A stretch of 51,143 nt of DNA. It comes from Halolactibacillus sp051746745 (lineage in GTDB: Bacteria; Bacillota; Bacilli; Bacillales; Amphibacillaceae). Under the pieces are notes generated by a model. It was not told the origin of the DNA, did no database searches, and was given only the letters and a program-made list of their open reading frames with translations. Position 1 is the first letter of the stretch; each line of letters begins with the position of its first letter. The translations under genes and the position numbers were made by a program. Positions 17,578-26,678 of this stretch are shown piece by piece. The stretch is taken from contig JBNJFJ010000008.1 in assembly GCA_051746745.1 (NCBI GenBank), positions 1-51,143 of the forward strand. The letters run 5' to 3'.

Positions 17578-18450
17578 ATGACTATTCAATTGACAACCGA
17601 TAGTGGTGCTGATGTACCAAAGCATTTACAAGAGGAATGGAATATTAAAGTTGTATCTCTATTCGTCCGTTTTGGTGAAGAACAATACAAATCAGAAGAC
17701 ATTACAACAAAAGACTTTCTAGATCGCGTATCAACGGGCAAAGTCTTCCCACAGTCGGCTGCGCCTTCTCCACAAGACTATTATGATACTTTCAAAGCGA
17801 TTGATCCGGCGAAGCCAATCGTTCATATAAGTTTATCAAGCGGCGTGAGCGCGTCTTACAATCATGCGGTGATGGCAAAAACCCAATTACTTGAAGAAGA
17901 ACCGAATCGAGAGATTTATTTAATCGATACAAAATCCGCCACAAGCGGGATGATCTTAATGTTGGATGATGCGATTCAAATGATTGAGCAAAATATGTCA
18001 GCAGAAGACATTGCCCTCCATCTAGAAAGACGTGTCCCATACTTACGCACTGTGTTCTTACTTGAAACGATTGATAACCTCATTCGTGGTGGGCGATTGA
18101 GTCGTGCAAAAGGCGCGATTGCTAAAACATTAAATGTTAAACTCATTCTTCACGCGAGTGAAGAAGGTAAAATCGATGTGTTAGAAAAAGTGCGTGGAGC
18201 AAAGAAAGCGCATCGTCGTTTCCATGACCTTATTGGTGAGTATATTAAAGACCCAGCCGAAAAAGCCTTTGTGATGACCCATGGCTATGCGAAGGAAAAA
18301 TGTGATGATGCCTTAGACAAAGTCAGAGAACGTTACCCATTTAAACACGTTTATCAAGCTGAAACCGGACCGGTTATTGCGGCACATACCGGTAAAGGTG
18401 CCCTCGTGATGTCATTCTTTAGTGATCTCACACACCAAGAGAAAAAATAA
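17578..18450 (+). CDS. DegV family fatty-acid-binding protein (FakB-like)
   Basis: 290 aa. The DegV fold is indicated by the N-terminal TTDSGADVP, ISLSSGVSASY in the first domain, and the conserved LIRGGRLSR of the second domain. Family members bind a fatty acid and can present it to the kinase FakA; a FakB role is inferred and no fakA is in this window. GGTGATGAG precedes the ATG. Monocistronic. Confidence 0.9.
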   Translation: MTIQLTTDSGADVPKHLQEEWNIKVVSLFVRFGEEQYKSEDITTKDFLDRVSTGKVFPQSAAPSPQDYYDTFKAIDPAKPIVHISLSSGVSASYNHAVMAKTQLLEEEPNREIYLIDTKSATSGMILMLDDAIQMIEQNMSAEDIALHLERRVPYLRTVFLLETIDNLIRGGRLSRAKGAIAKTLNVKLILHASEEGKIDVLEKVRGAKKAHRRFHDLIGEYIKDPAEKAFVMTHGYAKEKCDDALDKVRERYPFKHVYQAETGPVIAAHTGKGALVMSFFSDLTHQEKK

Positions 18451-18463
18451 CGATAAAACCTTA

Positions 18464-18494
18464 AAGCCCCCTGGCGCTTGGCATCAGGGGGCTT
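18464..18494. terminator. Convergent terminator between degV and esterase gene
   Basis: Perfect 10-bp GC-rich stem (AAGCCCCCTG/CAGGGGGCTT) with an 11-base loop between two convergent genes. T-runs are short on both sides. Confidence 0.75.
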
Positions 18495-18522
18495 ATTCTA
18501 TATACTCTCTCCTCTTAACACC

Positions 18523-19257
18523 TTACTCACGTCCTTGGATTTGAGCGGTGTCCTTTACGTCCTTTTTATGAGCGGGCTTCATTAAATAGTCAATGACACT
18601 CCCAACGACCACTTCTTGGTCATCACCTAAACAAATCATATGTTTAGAATCTAAATAGTAAATAACATCAATATCGATCGGAATGTCTTGATCAAGTGCA
18701 TGCGTTGTTTGATACGGTACAAGTCCATCTTCCATTCCTTGTAATACCAGGGTTGGATTTGTGATCTCTTTTAAATAAGGTTCTGTCACTTTGACACATT
18801 TTACGAATTCTAAATAAGCTTTGAGTGGAATTTTACCTTGTTTATGGTGATAGTGTTTATAGGTAAAGTTCTCTTCCAGCTCACCGACAATACGATCTTT
18901 CACGAGTTGTGTGACCTCTTTTGTTAGTTTAATTAAATTTAGGTATTTACGAGAAGGTGACAACATCACTAATTTATCTGCCCCATACTTCCCAGCTAGA
19001 TAGCCCGCAAGCATCCCCCCCATGGAAAAGCCAACGATATACATCGTATCAACCTGTTGTTTTAGATCTTCATAAGCTGTTTCTACCGTCTCAATCCACT
19101 CCTCATGTGTGTGCGGAGATAAATCTAAATCTAATCCATGCCCTGGTAAGGTTGGCACTTCAAGTAACCAGTCGGTATTTTCTTTTAGCCTTTCAATTAA
19201 AGGCGCAAGTTCATGCGGCCCACCGGTAAACCCGTGTATCAAAAGAACACCAATCAT
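18523..19257 (-). CDS. Alpha/beta-hydrolase carboxylesterase
   Basis: 244 aa. HGFTGGPHE gives the oxyanion hole, S78 in GFSMGG is the nucleophile, the acid is in GMEDGLVPY, and the histidine in DSKHMIC. This layout matches the Est30/monoacylglycerol lipase-like carboxylesterases of Bacillaceae. The natural substrate is unknown. No signal peptide, so cytoplasmic. AGAAGG precedes the ATG. Confidence 0.9.
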   Translation of the reverse strand: MIGVLLIHGFTGGPHELAPLIERLKENTDWLLEVPTLPGHGLDLDLSPHTHEEWIETVETAYEDLKQQVDTMYIVGFSMGGMLAGYLAGKYGADKLVMLSPSRKYLNLIKLTKEVTQLVKDRIVGELEENFTYKHYHHKQGKIPLKAYLEFVKCVKVTEPYLKEITNPTLVLQGMEDGLVPYQTTHALDQDIPIDIDVIYYLDSKHMICLGDDQEVVVGSVIDYLMKPAHKKDVKDTAQIQGRE

Positions 19258-19323
19258 GTCTTTACCTTCTTTCCGTTTGCTAATCGTCTACAAAAAGACC
19301 GCCCAAGTGATGGACGGTATCAA

Positions 19324-19563
19324 TCATATGAGCCGGTTTAATAACTGTTTAATTCGTTGTTCTTGAAAGCCAAGGACTTTTTTACCTTTAACAATGAGAG
19401 CAGGCGTCGCGTAAACATGTTGTTTTTGTAACTCACGCAAATTTTCCTTATCACTGGAAATATTTTTTAACTCGTAATCTACCTCTTCTTTATTAAGTAA
19501 AGCTACCATCCGGTCGCATTCATCGCAATCATCACTGATGTAGACACGCACTTCGTTTTCCAT
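19324..19563 (-). CDS. Small glutaredoxin-like protein
   Basis: 79 aa thioredoxin-fold protein. C13 and C16 form the CDEC redox motif, and YATPALIV carries the cis-proline loop. The size matches NrdH/glutaredoxin-like proteins; the acidic CDEC site is not the usual CPYC, so the redox partner cannot be named. GGAGGAGA lies upstream of the ATG. Confidence 0.82.
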   Translation of the reverse strand: MENEVRVYISDDCDECDRMVALLNKEEVDYELKNISSDKENLRELQKQHVYATPALIVKGKKVLGFQEQRIKQLLNRLI

Positions 19564-19708
19564 TCCAATTCTCCTCCGTACCTTGGTGCAAGTTCATGAT
19601 GTCTCTCTCACATCAAACTTTTCCCTAGTGTGTGTATTTTCCGTATCATTTATACATTGATTCATTAAGCTATTAGTTATATAGCCATATCGACCTGGTT
19701 TTAAACAT

Positions 19709-19752
19709 AAAAAAGAGAACGAATCTGTATAATTAAGATTCGTTCTCTTTTT
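19709..19752 (-). terminator. Terminator overlapping the marR stop codon
   Basis: Stem AGAGAACGAATCT/AGATTCGTTCTCT (13 bp, extended by A/T pairs) with a run of six T on the minus strand. The marR stop codon lies in the loop, so the ascending arm is coding sequence. Confidence 0.9.
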
Positions 19753-20212
19753 GAAGTTGATCAGCGAATGTGCCAAGCTTTTTGAGTAAGCCAATGGCTT
19801 CTATTTTTTCATCCTCTGTTAAGCCGTTCGTAATATGCTCAATTTGCTTCCAGTGGTCAGGAAAAATCTCATTAAGTAGCGCCACACCATCGTCTGTAAT
19901 TGAGGCATAAGTGACGCGGCGATCTTTCTCTGATTGGGTCCGTTTAACGAGCCCCTTTTTTTCTAACTTATCTACAACATAGGTAATACTCCCACTCGCT
20001 AAAAGGATTTTATCGCCAATTTTTTGTAAAGGTTGATCACCCGAATGATACAACAGTTCTAATACGCCGAAATCAGTCGTATTAAGCCCCTTACTTCTAA
20101 TATCATCGGCGACTTGGTCGCTTACCGCTCGATAAGCTTTTGATAATACAACAAATAGTTTCAATGACGGGTCTTGTTTTTTCTTTTCATATTCACGTTT
20201 ATCTTGTGTCAT
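19733..20212 (-). CDS. MarR-family transcriptional regulator
   Basis: 159 aa winged-helix regulator. The wing region KKGLVKRTQSEKDRRVTYASIT holds the conserved DxR motif, after the recognition-helix region GSITYVVDKLE. Its ATG overlaps the stop of the upstream permease gene (ATGA), so it is translated with an EcsAB-like transporter and probably controls that operon. Ligand unknown. Confidence 0.9.
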   Translation of the reverse strand: MTQDKREYEKKKQDPSLKLFVVLSKAYRAVSDQVADDIRSKGLNTTDFGVLELLYHSGDQPLQKIGDKILLASGSITYVVDKLEKKGLVKRTQSEKDRRVTYASITDDGVALLNEIFPDHWKQIEHITNGLTEDEKIEAIGLLKKLGTFADQLQKENES

Positions 20213-21633
20213 GTTTTTCCGCTCCTAAATCTCTTAAATATCAGCTCTGCTGTTATTAAACCGATGATCACCGACGCTAATCCATAGACGAACGGTTCAT
20301 AAGTCACAAACGCCAATCCATACCCAACCATATAAACCAGGCTTAAATTGTATATAATCGTTTCTTTTGGTCGATGTATTGTCAGTTTCTCTATGACACG
20401 GTTTAACCACTCACGATTTAATATAACCGCGATGAGTAGAAAAGTAAAGGATTCAAGCGGTGTAAACGCCAATCCATACAGGAAATGAGAGTATCCAATT
20501 AGAAAGAATACCATCAAAATGAGTGAAAAGATAGAGTAAACACCATAATATCGTGACCACGGACCCTGCCTCACCGGTAAACTTTTAAGAAGCGGTCGAT
20601 CAAAAATTGATTGAAAAATAACGTTGTTCATGCGAATGAATAACAACACAAAAATAACCATACCGACCCGTAAAAACATTGGACTTTGAAGCGACAGCAG
20701 CACCACAATGACGAGTAGCTGCATCACCATCTGAAGAATGGTACTCTTTTGTTCTGAGACATGTTGCCAAATGAGACGCGCATATAACTTCCACATCGTC
20801 TTATCAGAAACTTTTTGTCGATACCGCTTTTTCTCATACCATTCTTGTCGCTTGATAGGGACATCTTTCACCGCTGTTTTTGAGAAAAATAATTTGCTTA
20901 GCATGGTCCGGTAACTTTTATAGTCACTGACTGTGATAATATAATCCAGATCATTCACGTGCTCAATATAAATGCCACCTACTATTTGTCCTGTCACAAG
21001 TATCACCAACAAGTACGTCAAGATAGTAAAACGTTGCTCACCGGTTGAAACGACTAATGAGACAATGATTGCGAATACGCCGCTTTGAATAACGAGGCGC
21101 TCTAAAAATCCGCGCCAGCCCGTCATAGATGCTAGATACACGCGCGGGATGATCAATCCAACTTGTGTGATGAAGACAACGATGATGAGGCTCATGATTG
21201 GCTCTCTATAAACCGGAAACACTGTGAATAAAAAGACAGCGATACCGCTATCTATAATGAAATAACTCAGCATCCGCTTAAACCAAAGCAGCATAAACAA
21301 ATCACGTCGTTTGTGACTGACATACTCCATTAATCGTTCACTCGAACTATAGTTTAAAATTGGTGCTTTTTTAAATAAACCGATTTGACCCATCATGATA
21401 CCAAGAAAGACCATGTCACGGGTGAAAATCACTTCGCTCACATTTTGTAACAGTGCCTGATACTCAATTAACACATCACGCAACACAAGCCCGCCAATCA
21501 CGATAAACGGGATAAGGTAAAAAGCTGTGACAGGATCAATCACCATAGCGATAATCTCCCGGTTGGTTCGGCGGCGTTTTTTTGTTCTTTGCCAATGGAT
21601 CCAACTGAATTGTTTAATGGTTTGTTTACGCAT
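20209..21633 (-). CDS. ecsB: EcsB-like ABC transporter membrane protein
   Basis: 474 aa, about eight to ten hydrophobic segments, a basic N terminus (HWQRTKKRRRTNREI) and a central basic loop near residues 245-270. The pattern fits the EcsB family, whose loss in B. subtilis affects secretion and intramembrane proteolysis. It overlaps the ATPase stop (TAATG) and the marR start. The ecsC gene usual in Bacillus is absent. Confidence 0.8.
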   Translation of the reverse strand: MRKQTIKQFSWIHWQRTKKRRRTNREIIAMVIDPVTAFYLIPFIVIGGLVLRDVLIEYQALLQNVSEVIFTRDMVFLGIMMGQIGLFKKAPILNYSSSERLMEYVSHKRRDLFMLLWFKRMLSYFIIDSGIAVFLFTVFPVYREPIMSLIIVVFITQVGLIIPRVYLASMTGWRGFLERLVIQSGVFAIIVSLVVSTGEQRFTILTYLLVILVTGQIVGGIYIEHVNDLDYIITVSDYKSYRTMLSKLFFSKTAVKDVPIKRQEWYEKKRYRQKVSDKTMWKLYARLIWQHVSEQKSTILQMVMQLLVIVVLLSLQSPMFLRVGMVIFVLLFIRMNNVIFQSIFDRPLLKSLPVRQGPWSRYYGVYSIFSLILMVFFLIGYSHFLYGLAFTPLESFTFLLIAVILNREWLNRVIEKLTIHRPKETIIYNLSLVYMVGYGLAFVTYEPFVYGLASVIIGLITAELIFKRFRSGKT

Positions 21634-22316
21634 TACTCAAACCGCCTTTTCAGTTCACCTAAATCTTGTTGGCCGCCTTCTTTAATGAGCTTACCTTGGT
21701 GTAACATGATGTAGCGGTCCATGATGCCTGATAATTGATCGAACTGGTGGGTTGTTAAAATGATTGCTTGTCCCGTTTGTTTCTTCTCTAGAAGAACGTT
21801 CGTTAATTCTTGTTGAGCATAAACATCCAAGCCAACAAATGGTTCATCAATCAGTAACAGCGGGACATCGATGATGAGTCCGGCAATTAATTGCGCTTTT
21901 TGTTTCATCCCTTTTGAAAGTTCAAGCGGGAATTGATCAAGCTCACCCGCTATTTCAAAACGGTTAGCTAAGTCATAAATCTCGTTTACTTTCTCGTCTT
22001 TGTATTGATTATAACTTTCCAAATAGAGCTGAAAATGCTGAAAGACCGTTAATTCCGGCAATAAAAAGGGTTGTTCGGGTATGTAAACGACTTGTTGCTT
22101 ATAAAGAGCACTCGGTGGTATTTCACCGGCAAGCTCTAGTGTACCGTCTCTTGGCTCGATCAGACCCATCACGGTCTTAAAAAACGTTGATTTTCCCGCA
22201 CCGTTATGCCCAATTAAGGCAACGACTTCACCTTGATTGACTGCCAAAGTTAAACCATCTAACGCCAAAGTCTCGCCTTGTTTCACCACAAGGTCTGTTG
22301 CTGTTAACACGGCCAT
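21633..22316 (-). CDS. ecsA: EcsA-like ABC transporter ATPase
   Basis: 227 aa. Walker A GHNGAGKST, Q-loop region YIPEQPFLL, signature LSKGMKQK, Walker B LLLIDEPF and the switch histidine in LTTHQ. FSKGMKQK-type signatures and YIPE are typical of EcsA. The ATG at 22316 has AAGGTG at good spacing; the open frame extends to a TTG at 22340 that would overlap this site. Confidence 0.88.
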   Translation of the reverse strand: MAVLTATDLVVKQGETLALDGLTLAVNQGEVVALIGHNGAGKSTFFKTVMGLIEPRDGTLELAGEIPPSALYKQQVVYIPEQPFLLPELTVFQHFQLYLESYNQYKDEKVNEIYDLANRFEIAGELDQFPLELSKGMKQKAQLIAGLIIDVPLLLIDEPFVGLDVYAQQELTNVLLEKKQTGQAIILTTHQFDQLSGIMDRYIMLHQGKLIKEGGQQDLGELKRRFE

Positions 22317-22380
22317 GTTATTTGTCACCTTCTTTTTCAATAGGTTAGATTATTTATCATTACCGAAACCTTGAACACCC

Positions 22381-22875
22381 TCATTTTAGTAAGCGTTCAT
22401 AATAGTAAAGCGGCACATCCCCTTCATCATTTGGACGTTCCGCGATCCACCTAAACCCATGTTTTAAGAAAAACTTTTGTGCATCCGGGTTATTTTTGAA
22501 TGTATCCCCGTTAACCGCCGCTTTATTTGTTTCATCCGCTAATTGCAAGATGGCTGCCATAAATTGATGGCTGATCCCCCCGTTTCTTTGGCTTGGGCTC
22601 ACCGCTAAACGCTTGATCGTTAAGGCATTTGTTGTTGTAAAAGGAATCTCTCCATATTCTTTGTGTCCGGTATGACTAAATGTACACATACCGGTGATAT
22701 CCTCTCCTTGCTCATAGACATATAATTCGTATCTTTTAATGTCACGAAGAAAATCTTTGCGGGTTGGGTAACTACTGGACCACTGCACACTGCCGCGTTC
22801 ACCCATTTCTTCAATGACTTCTTTAACAATACACATAACAGCATCAAGATCTGTTTCTGTTGCTAGCCGAATCAT
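22381..22875 (-). CDS. GNAT-family N-acetyltransferase
   Basis: 164 aa. The acetyl-CoA region reads LTIKRLAVSPSQRNGGISHQFM, where NGGIS replaces the usual GxG/A loop. The C terminus has FFLKHGFRWIAE, typical of GNATs. Substrate unknown. GGGGTGAG precedes the ATG. Confidence 0.85.
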   Translation of the reverse strand: MIRLATETDLDAVMCIVKEVIEEMGERGSVQWSSSYPTRKDFLRDIKRYELYVYEQGEDITGMCTFSHTGHKEYGEIPFTTTNALTIKRLAVSPSQRNGGISHQFMAAILQLADETNKAAVNGDTFKNNPDAQKFFLKHGFRWIAERPNDEGDVPLYYYERLLK

Positions 22876-22939
22876 TCGCTCACCCCTTTCTTTATAGCTT
22901 CTATTTTTTTCTTCCTCAAACGAACCAACTCAGTAGGCT

Positions 22940-24166
22940 TTACTGAGCTGATGTCTTCTTTTCTGATTGGTCAACAACAGCGGCACCAATGATATCTCCT
23001 ACCACATTTGAGGCGGTACCACCCATACCAATTAAAGCATCTACACCGGCAATCAGTGACACAATCTCTAAGGGCAAGTCAAACAAGGTGAGAACTGCGG
23101 CTAACGTCACAAGGCCCGCTGCTGGAATACCAGCTGTCCCAATCGAGAGCAGTGTCCCGATTATTACAATTGTCATCAGATCGACAAATGAAAAGTTAAT
23201 CCCTGTCACATTGGCCGCAAAGACAATTGAGGCCCCCATTCTAAGCGCCCCACCATCTGAATTAAAGATGGCACCTAGTGGTAAGCTAAAATGAACAATT
23301 TTGTCTGAGATCCCAGCTTTTTTAGCACTATCCATCGCAACTGGTAACGAAGCTATACTGCTCGAGGTGAAAAAGGCGGTTGTAAAAGCTTCTCTTGTAT
23401 TAGTATAAAAAGAACGAATCGGAATCTGAAAGATCCGCAGAATCCCCGTGTAAACAACGACCCAAAGGATCACAAGTCCAAGATAGAAGACACCAGTAAA
23501 TTTAAGTAGAGATGTAAACGTCCCCCACCCTTGTGTACCGAAGGTAGATGCAGCAATGGCAAAGACCCCCATCGGCGCATACAGAAGAATCCCGTTTAAG
23601 ATGTTGAAAAAGAGCGTGTTCGCCACTTCAAAAAACTCTTGTAAGTAGTTACCGTATTTTTTCATCTTGTCACCCTGTGAAAACATCATATGTGACATTG
23701 TAAAGCCGACAATGACCGCAAGAAAAAGGATGGCCATTAAATTCCCTTCACTAAAAGCGGCAAAGATGTTACTCGGTACGATATTTAAAAGTACATCAGC
23801 AAAGTTTGGATTACTTGGCTGGTCAACCGTTACATTAGGTAAGGATAATGCCTCACCCGGATTAATCCAAAGCGCTAAGCCAAGTCCGATCAGAACTGCC
23901 GCAGCTGTCGTTGTACCATAATATAAGATCAACTTCCCGCCCGTTCTGCCTAATTCTTTCGGGTTCATTTTATTTACGGCGAGTACAACGGTTAAAAAGA
24001 CGACCGGTGTTGCAATCATACTTAAGAGATTGATTAATATCGTGCCGAGTGGTTTTAACACCTCAGCAGAAGGGCCTACAATGACACCTACTAGTAAGCC
24101 TAATACAAAACCGACTGTCATTTTTACGATTAAAGAGGTGTTTTTATATTTTCTCCATATGCTCAT
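22940..24166 (-). CDS. Dicarboxylate/amino-acid:cation symporter family protein, altered binding site
   Basis: 408 aa, DAACS/GltPh fold with HP1 (FFTSSSIASLP), TM7 (FNSDGGALR at 301-309), HP2 (TAGIPAAGL) and TM8 (GVDALIGMGG at 374-383). Cation-site residues matching GltPh N310, D312, N401 and D405 are kept (N302, D304, N387, D391). Residues that contact aspartate in GltPh are replaced: T314 is G306, D394 is G380, R397 is G383. The substrate is therefore probably not aspartate or glutamate. GGAGTG lies upstream. The mapping to GltPh is from memory. Confidence 0.88.
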   Translation of the reverse strand: MSIWRKYKNTSLIVKMTVGFVLGLLVGVIVGPSAEVLKPLGTILINLLSMIATPVVFLTVVLAVNKMNPKELGRTGGKLILYYGTTTAAAVLIGLGLALWINPGEALSLPNVTVDQPSNPNFADVLLNIVPSNIFAAFSEGNLMAILFLAVIVGFTMSHMMFSQGDKMKKYGNYLQEFFEVANTLFFNILNGILLYAPMGVFAIAASTFGTQGWGTFTSLLKFTGVFYLGLVILWVVVYTGILRIFQIPIRSFYTNTREAFTTAFFTSSSIASLPVAMDSAKKAGISDKIVHFSLPLGAIFNSDGGALRMGASIVFAANVTGINFSFVDLMTIVIIGTLLSIGTAGIPAAGLVTLAAVLTLFDLPLEIVSLIAGVDALIGMGGTASNVVGDIIGAAVVDQSEKKTSAQ

Positions 24167-24295
24167 GTACCGTCACTCCTATTTTTATATTTTGTGAGTT
24201 CATTATATGTGAAACTGTCTGTTTTACCAACCCTTACGTCTTTAGAACGTTTCCTATTTTAGAAACTTTTATGAGCGCGCCTCGGCTATGCAAAC

Positions 24296-24324
24296 AAAAA
24301 AGGCGCAGTCAATTGACTACACCT
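24296..24324 (-). terminator. Terminator after the DUF368 gene
   Basis: On the minus strand AGGTGTAGTC/GACTGCGCCT (two G-U pairs) around AATT, then six T, directly after the stop codon. Confidence 0.85.
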
Positions 24325-24330
24325 GAGAGG

Positions 24331-25161
24331 TTACTCCGTTTCGATGACTTCTTGGTACTCCATTTGCCCTAACATATAAGCAACACTTAGGCCAAAACCA
24401 AAGGCGATAATACTAAGTAACCAGTCCATCATTCCTTTCGGAAGTCCAGGGAAAATAACGTATATCGAACCAATCACAAGTCCAATAACGACCGCATAAG
24501 TCGCATACGTATAGTTTGTTAAGAAGAACTTAATCACTTTACTCATCGTGATAATACCGAAGCCAATCCCAATCGCGGTAACAATTAAAATATCTATTTT
24601 CATCTCATTCACCGCATTAATAATGGTCCCGTACGCACCGATGATGACTAAAATAAGCGAGCCACTGATACCTGGTAAGATCATCGCTGTACTTGCGATA
24701 AAACCAGCTAACATTAAATAGCCGTAAACGCTTGGGGTAATCGTTTCAATAACAAACCCTTCATCGCCTTTTAAAAAGCCCATCATTGCCGCTAACACGA
24801 CACCAATAATAAGCAACACATAGTGATACGTCTTAAATTGATGCTTACTGTCGGCTTTTTTAAATAAGTAAGGCAAGACACCTAAAATTAACCCAAGAAA
24901 AGCAAATTGGGTTGGTCTAGGATAATGTTCGAACAGCCATTCAATCGCTTGGGCTAACACAAGGATAGCTGTTAACACCCCAATTCCTAACGGAATAAGA
25001 AAGGCTAAATGTTTCTTCCAATCCTTACTGAACAGTCCGTTAATTGATAAGATCAATTGATCGTAAATGCCTAACACTAAAGCAATCGTACCTCCGCTGA
25101 CACCTGGGACAACATCACTTGCGCCCATCATCATGCCGCGGTATATATTTCTCCACTCCAT
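24331..25161 (-). CDS. popT: PopT-type (DUF368) polyprenyl-phosphate transporter
   Basis: 276 aa, about eight to nine membrane helices. Two related motifs, DVVPGVSGGTIAL near residue 16 and ILPGISGSLILVIIGAYG near 160, are the repeated signature of DUF368. Members of this family were recently shown to recycle undecaprenyl phosphate across the membrane (PopT), next to the DedA-type UptA. AAAGGGAAG lies before the ATG. It stands alone; no cell-wall gene adjoins it. Confidence 0.88.
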   Translation of the reverse strand: MEWRNIYRGMMMGASDVVPGVSGGTIALVLGIYDQLILSINGLFSKDWKKHLAFLIPLGIGVLTAILVLAQAIEWLFEHYPRPTQFAFLGLILGVLPYLFKKADSKHQFKTYHYVLLIIGVVLAAMMGFLKGDEGFVIETITPSVYGYLMLAGFIASTAMILPGISGSLILVIIGAYGTIINAVNEMKIDILIVTAIGIGFGIITMSKVIKFFLTNYTYATYAVVIGLVIGSIYVIFPGLPKGMMDWLLSIIAFGFGLSVAYMLGQMEYQEVIETE

Positions 25162-25245
25162 ACATACACTTCCCTTTATTGATAGATAGTATTTTTAAAC
25201 TGTTCCTTATTATAGCAAATATCTCATTCAAGTGATACTAGAAAC

Positions 25246-25268
25246 AAAAAAGAGGGCAGAATGCCCCC
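25246..25268 (-). terminator. Terminator after the 61-aa membrane protein gene
   Basis: On the minus strand GGGGGC/GCCCTC around ATTCT followed by six T. Confidence 0.8.
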
Positions 25269-25359
25269 TGTATCTACTCTGATTAACTCTAACAGTGCTT
25301 TGGTTGACTGATCATCAACTAAAATACACATGTTACGTGTTAAATATGCGATTTATGTA

Positions 25360-25545
25360 TTATTTATTCTTAAATTGTAACTCTCTTAATATTTCAGAAA
25401 CACCGATAGCAATACTGGCATTTAGCATGCCAAATGCGGACACAATAAACGATAATCCATAATATTGCGTAAAGATATTCATCACAAAAAATATAGAACA
25501 AATAAGGAATACGACAAGACCAAAAACAAATAAGAATCTACCCAC
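25360..25545 (-). CDS. Small two-helix membrane protein, unknown
   Basis: 61 aa from the GTG at 25545, which has GGAGGGG upstream; the open frame extends 16 codons more without a better site. Two hydrophobic segments (VFGLVVFLICSIFFV and FIVSAFGMLNASIAIGV) and a charged C terminus (REL..KNK). I do not recognise the family. The good ribosome site and its own terminator argue that it is real. Confidence 0.6.
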   Translation of the reverse strand: MGRFLFVFGLVVFLICSIFFVMNIFTQYYGLSFIVSAFGMLNASIAIGVSEILRELQFKNK

Positions 25546-25732
25546 TCTCACCCCTCCAATTGAACAATAGCTACCTCTAGTTGAGAAAGCCAAGCTTCTT
25601 TTTTAAATATATGTTGCAGCTGTTACTGCCATTTAAGTCTCTCTATATTCATTTATTTTTATAACATTCTTTTCAATGGCGCTAACACTCGTTAAGAACA
25701 TATTGAGAGAATCTTTACAGATCTATTTCTTG

Positions 25733-26266
25733 TCAGTCCTTGAAATTAGATCGCCTATCCATTTTCCAAATGCCTGATTCTTTCTCCAATCCATAAATAA
25801 TCGATTTATTAAACTTCCCGTAACTTATTCTCATCTCTACGAATGCATCTTTATCTGTTTGATCTTCTTCCCTAACTTCGATTGAATGATAGTATCTGAA
25901 CGTTGCCGCACTGTTTAGGTCCTTCATAAGCAAACCTTCTTTAGTATATGTTTGTTGAAATGTCACAAGGTCAGGTAATGTCCCATCATTATATGTGAGT
26001 GTATAGATTGCATCTATATCACCAATAACGACAGAATGATAGTAAATCAACACGATTTTCTCAGGTGAAAATTGTGATAAATGTTCTGTATCCTTCTCTT
26101 CTCTGAATAATTTATATGCTTCTAATTCCGCTTCGGAGAGGTCACTTAAATATGAAAAATCAGCTTCATGTTGCTCGATTATCATTTGCTTTTCTTTAAC
26201 GGTTTCTTCTAGTTCAACAATTTGTTGATCTAATTGTTCTAACGTACGTCTTTGAGCTTCTATCAC
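25733..26266 (-). CDS. Coiled-coil plus NTF2-like protein, possibly N-terminally truncated
   Basis: 177 aa from GTG at 26266. Residues 1-40 are a coiled coil (EQLDQQIVELEETVKEKQ). Residues 67-177 look like a small alpha+beta domain (PEKIVLIYYHSVVIGDIDAIYT to SGIWKMDRRSNF) such as NTF2-like folds that follow membrane anchors in secreted Bacillus proteins. No anchor or signal peptide is present, no good ribosome site precedes the GTG, and the frame is open and coil-like for 11 further codons up to a TGA. The 5' part has probably been lost or frameshifted. Function unknown. Confidence 0.5.
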   Translation of the reverse strand: MIEAQRRTLEQLDQQIVELEETVKEKQMIIEQHEADFSYLSDLSEAELEAYKLFREEKDTEHLSQFSPEKIVLIYYHSVVIGDIDAIYTLTYNDGTLPDLVTFQQTYTKEGLLMKDLNSAATFRYYHSIEVREEDQTDKDAFVEMRISYGKFNKSIIYGLEKESGIWKMDRRSNFKD

Positions 26267-26595
26267 ATTTTTTTGCTCTTCTACGGTCTCATTAGTACCT
26301 CATCCCCCTAATTGAACTACCCCCACCTAATATCTAACGAACCCTTGAGAAAGGCGTATTCTCGCTCTAAATGATCAATTTTCATTCATACGTATTTTAA
26401 CATATTTTTTCCTTTTTGTTCACAAAATCTAAATATATTCCTGGTAACCACGACCAAAAAACGAGAGTATGCATTAAAATTGATTAGATAATCATATACA
26501 ATCTCTTTCACAACTTTCATAACTAACAATTATCTTTTAAATTTCCAAAGTCTTTTCACATCTTAGCATATATAAGATCCCCATTTTCTATAACG
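26267..26595 (-). other. Gene-free stretch with possible decayed 5' end of the preceding gene
   Basis: On the minus strand a 22-codon frame (26385-26317) encodes a heptad-like peptide beginning MKIDHLEREYAFLKG and ends at TAG. Just upstream an ATG with AAGGA (about 26398) opens a five-codon frame ending in TGA that touches it. These pieces may be remnants of the missing N terminus of the coiled-coil protein. The rest is AT-rich and shows nothing clear. Confidence 0.35.
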
Positions 26596-26623
26596 AAAAA
26601 AGAGAGCCCTTTAGCTCTCTTTT
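26596..26623 (-). terminator. Terminator after the capA-like gene
   Basis: AAAAGAGAGC/GCTCTCTTTT stem with a 6-base loop and T-rich tail on the minus strand, 56 bases after the stop codon. It may act in both directions. Confidence 0.8.
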
Positions 26624-26678
26624 CCATTTTGGTCATCGTTACTTCTTATATTACCGGATAACGACTTATTCCTTCACA

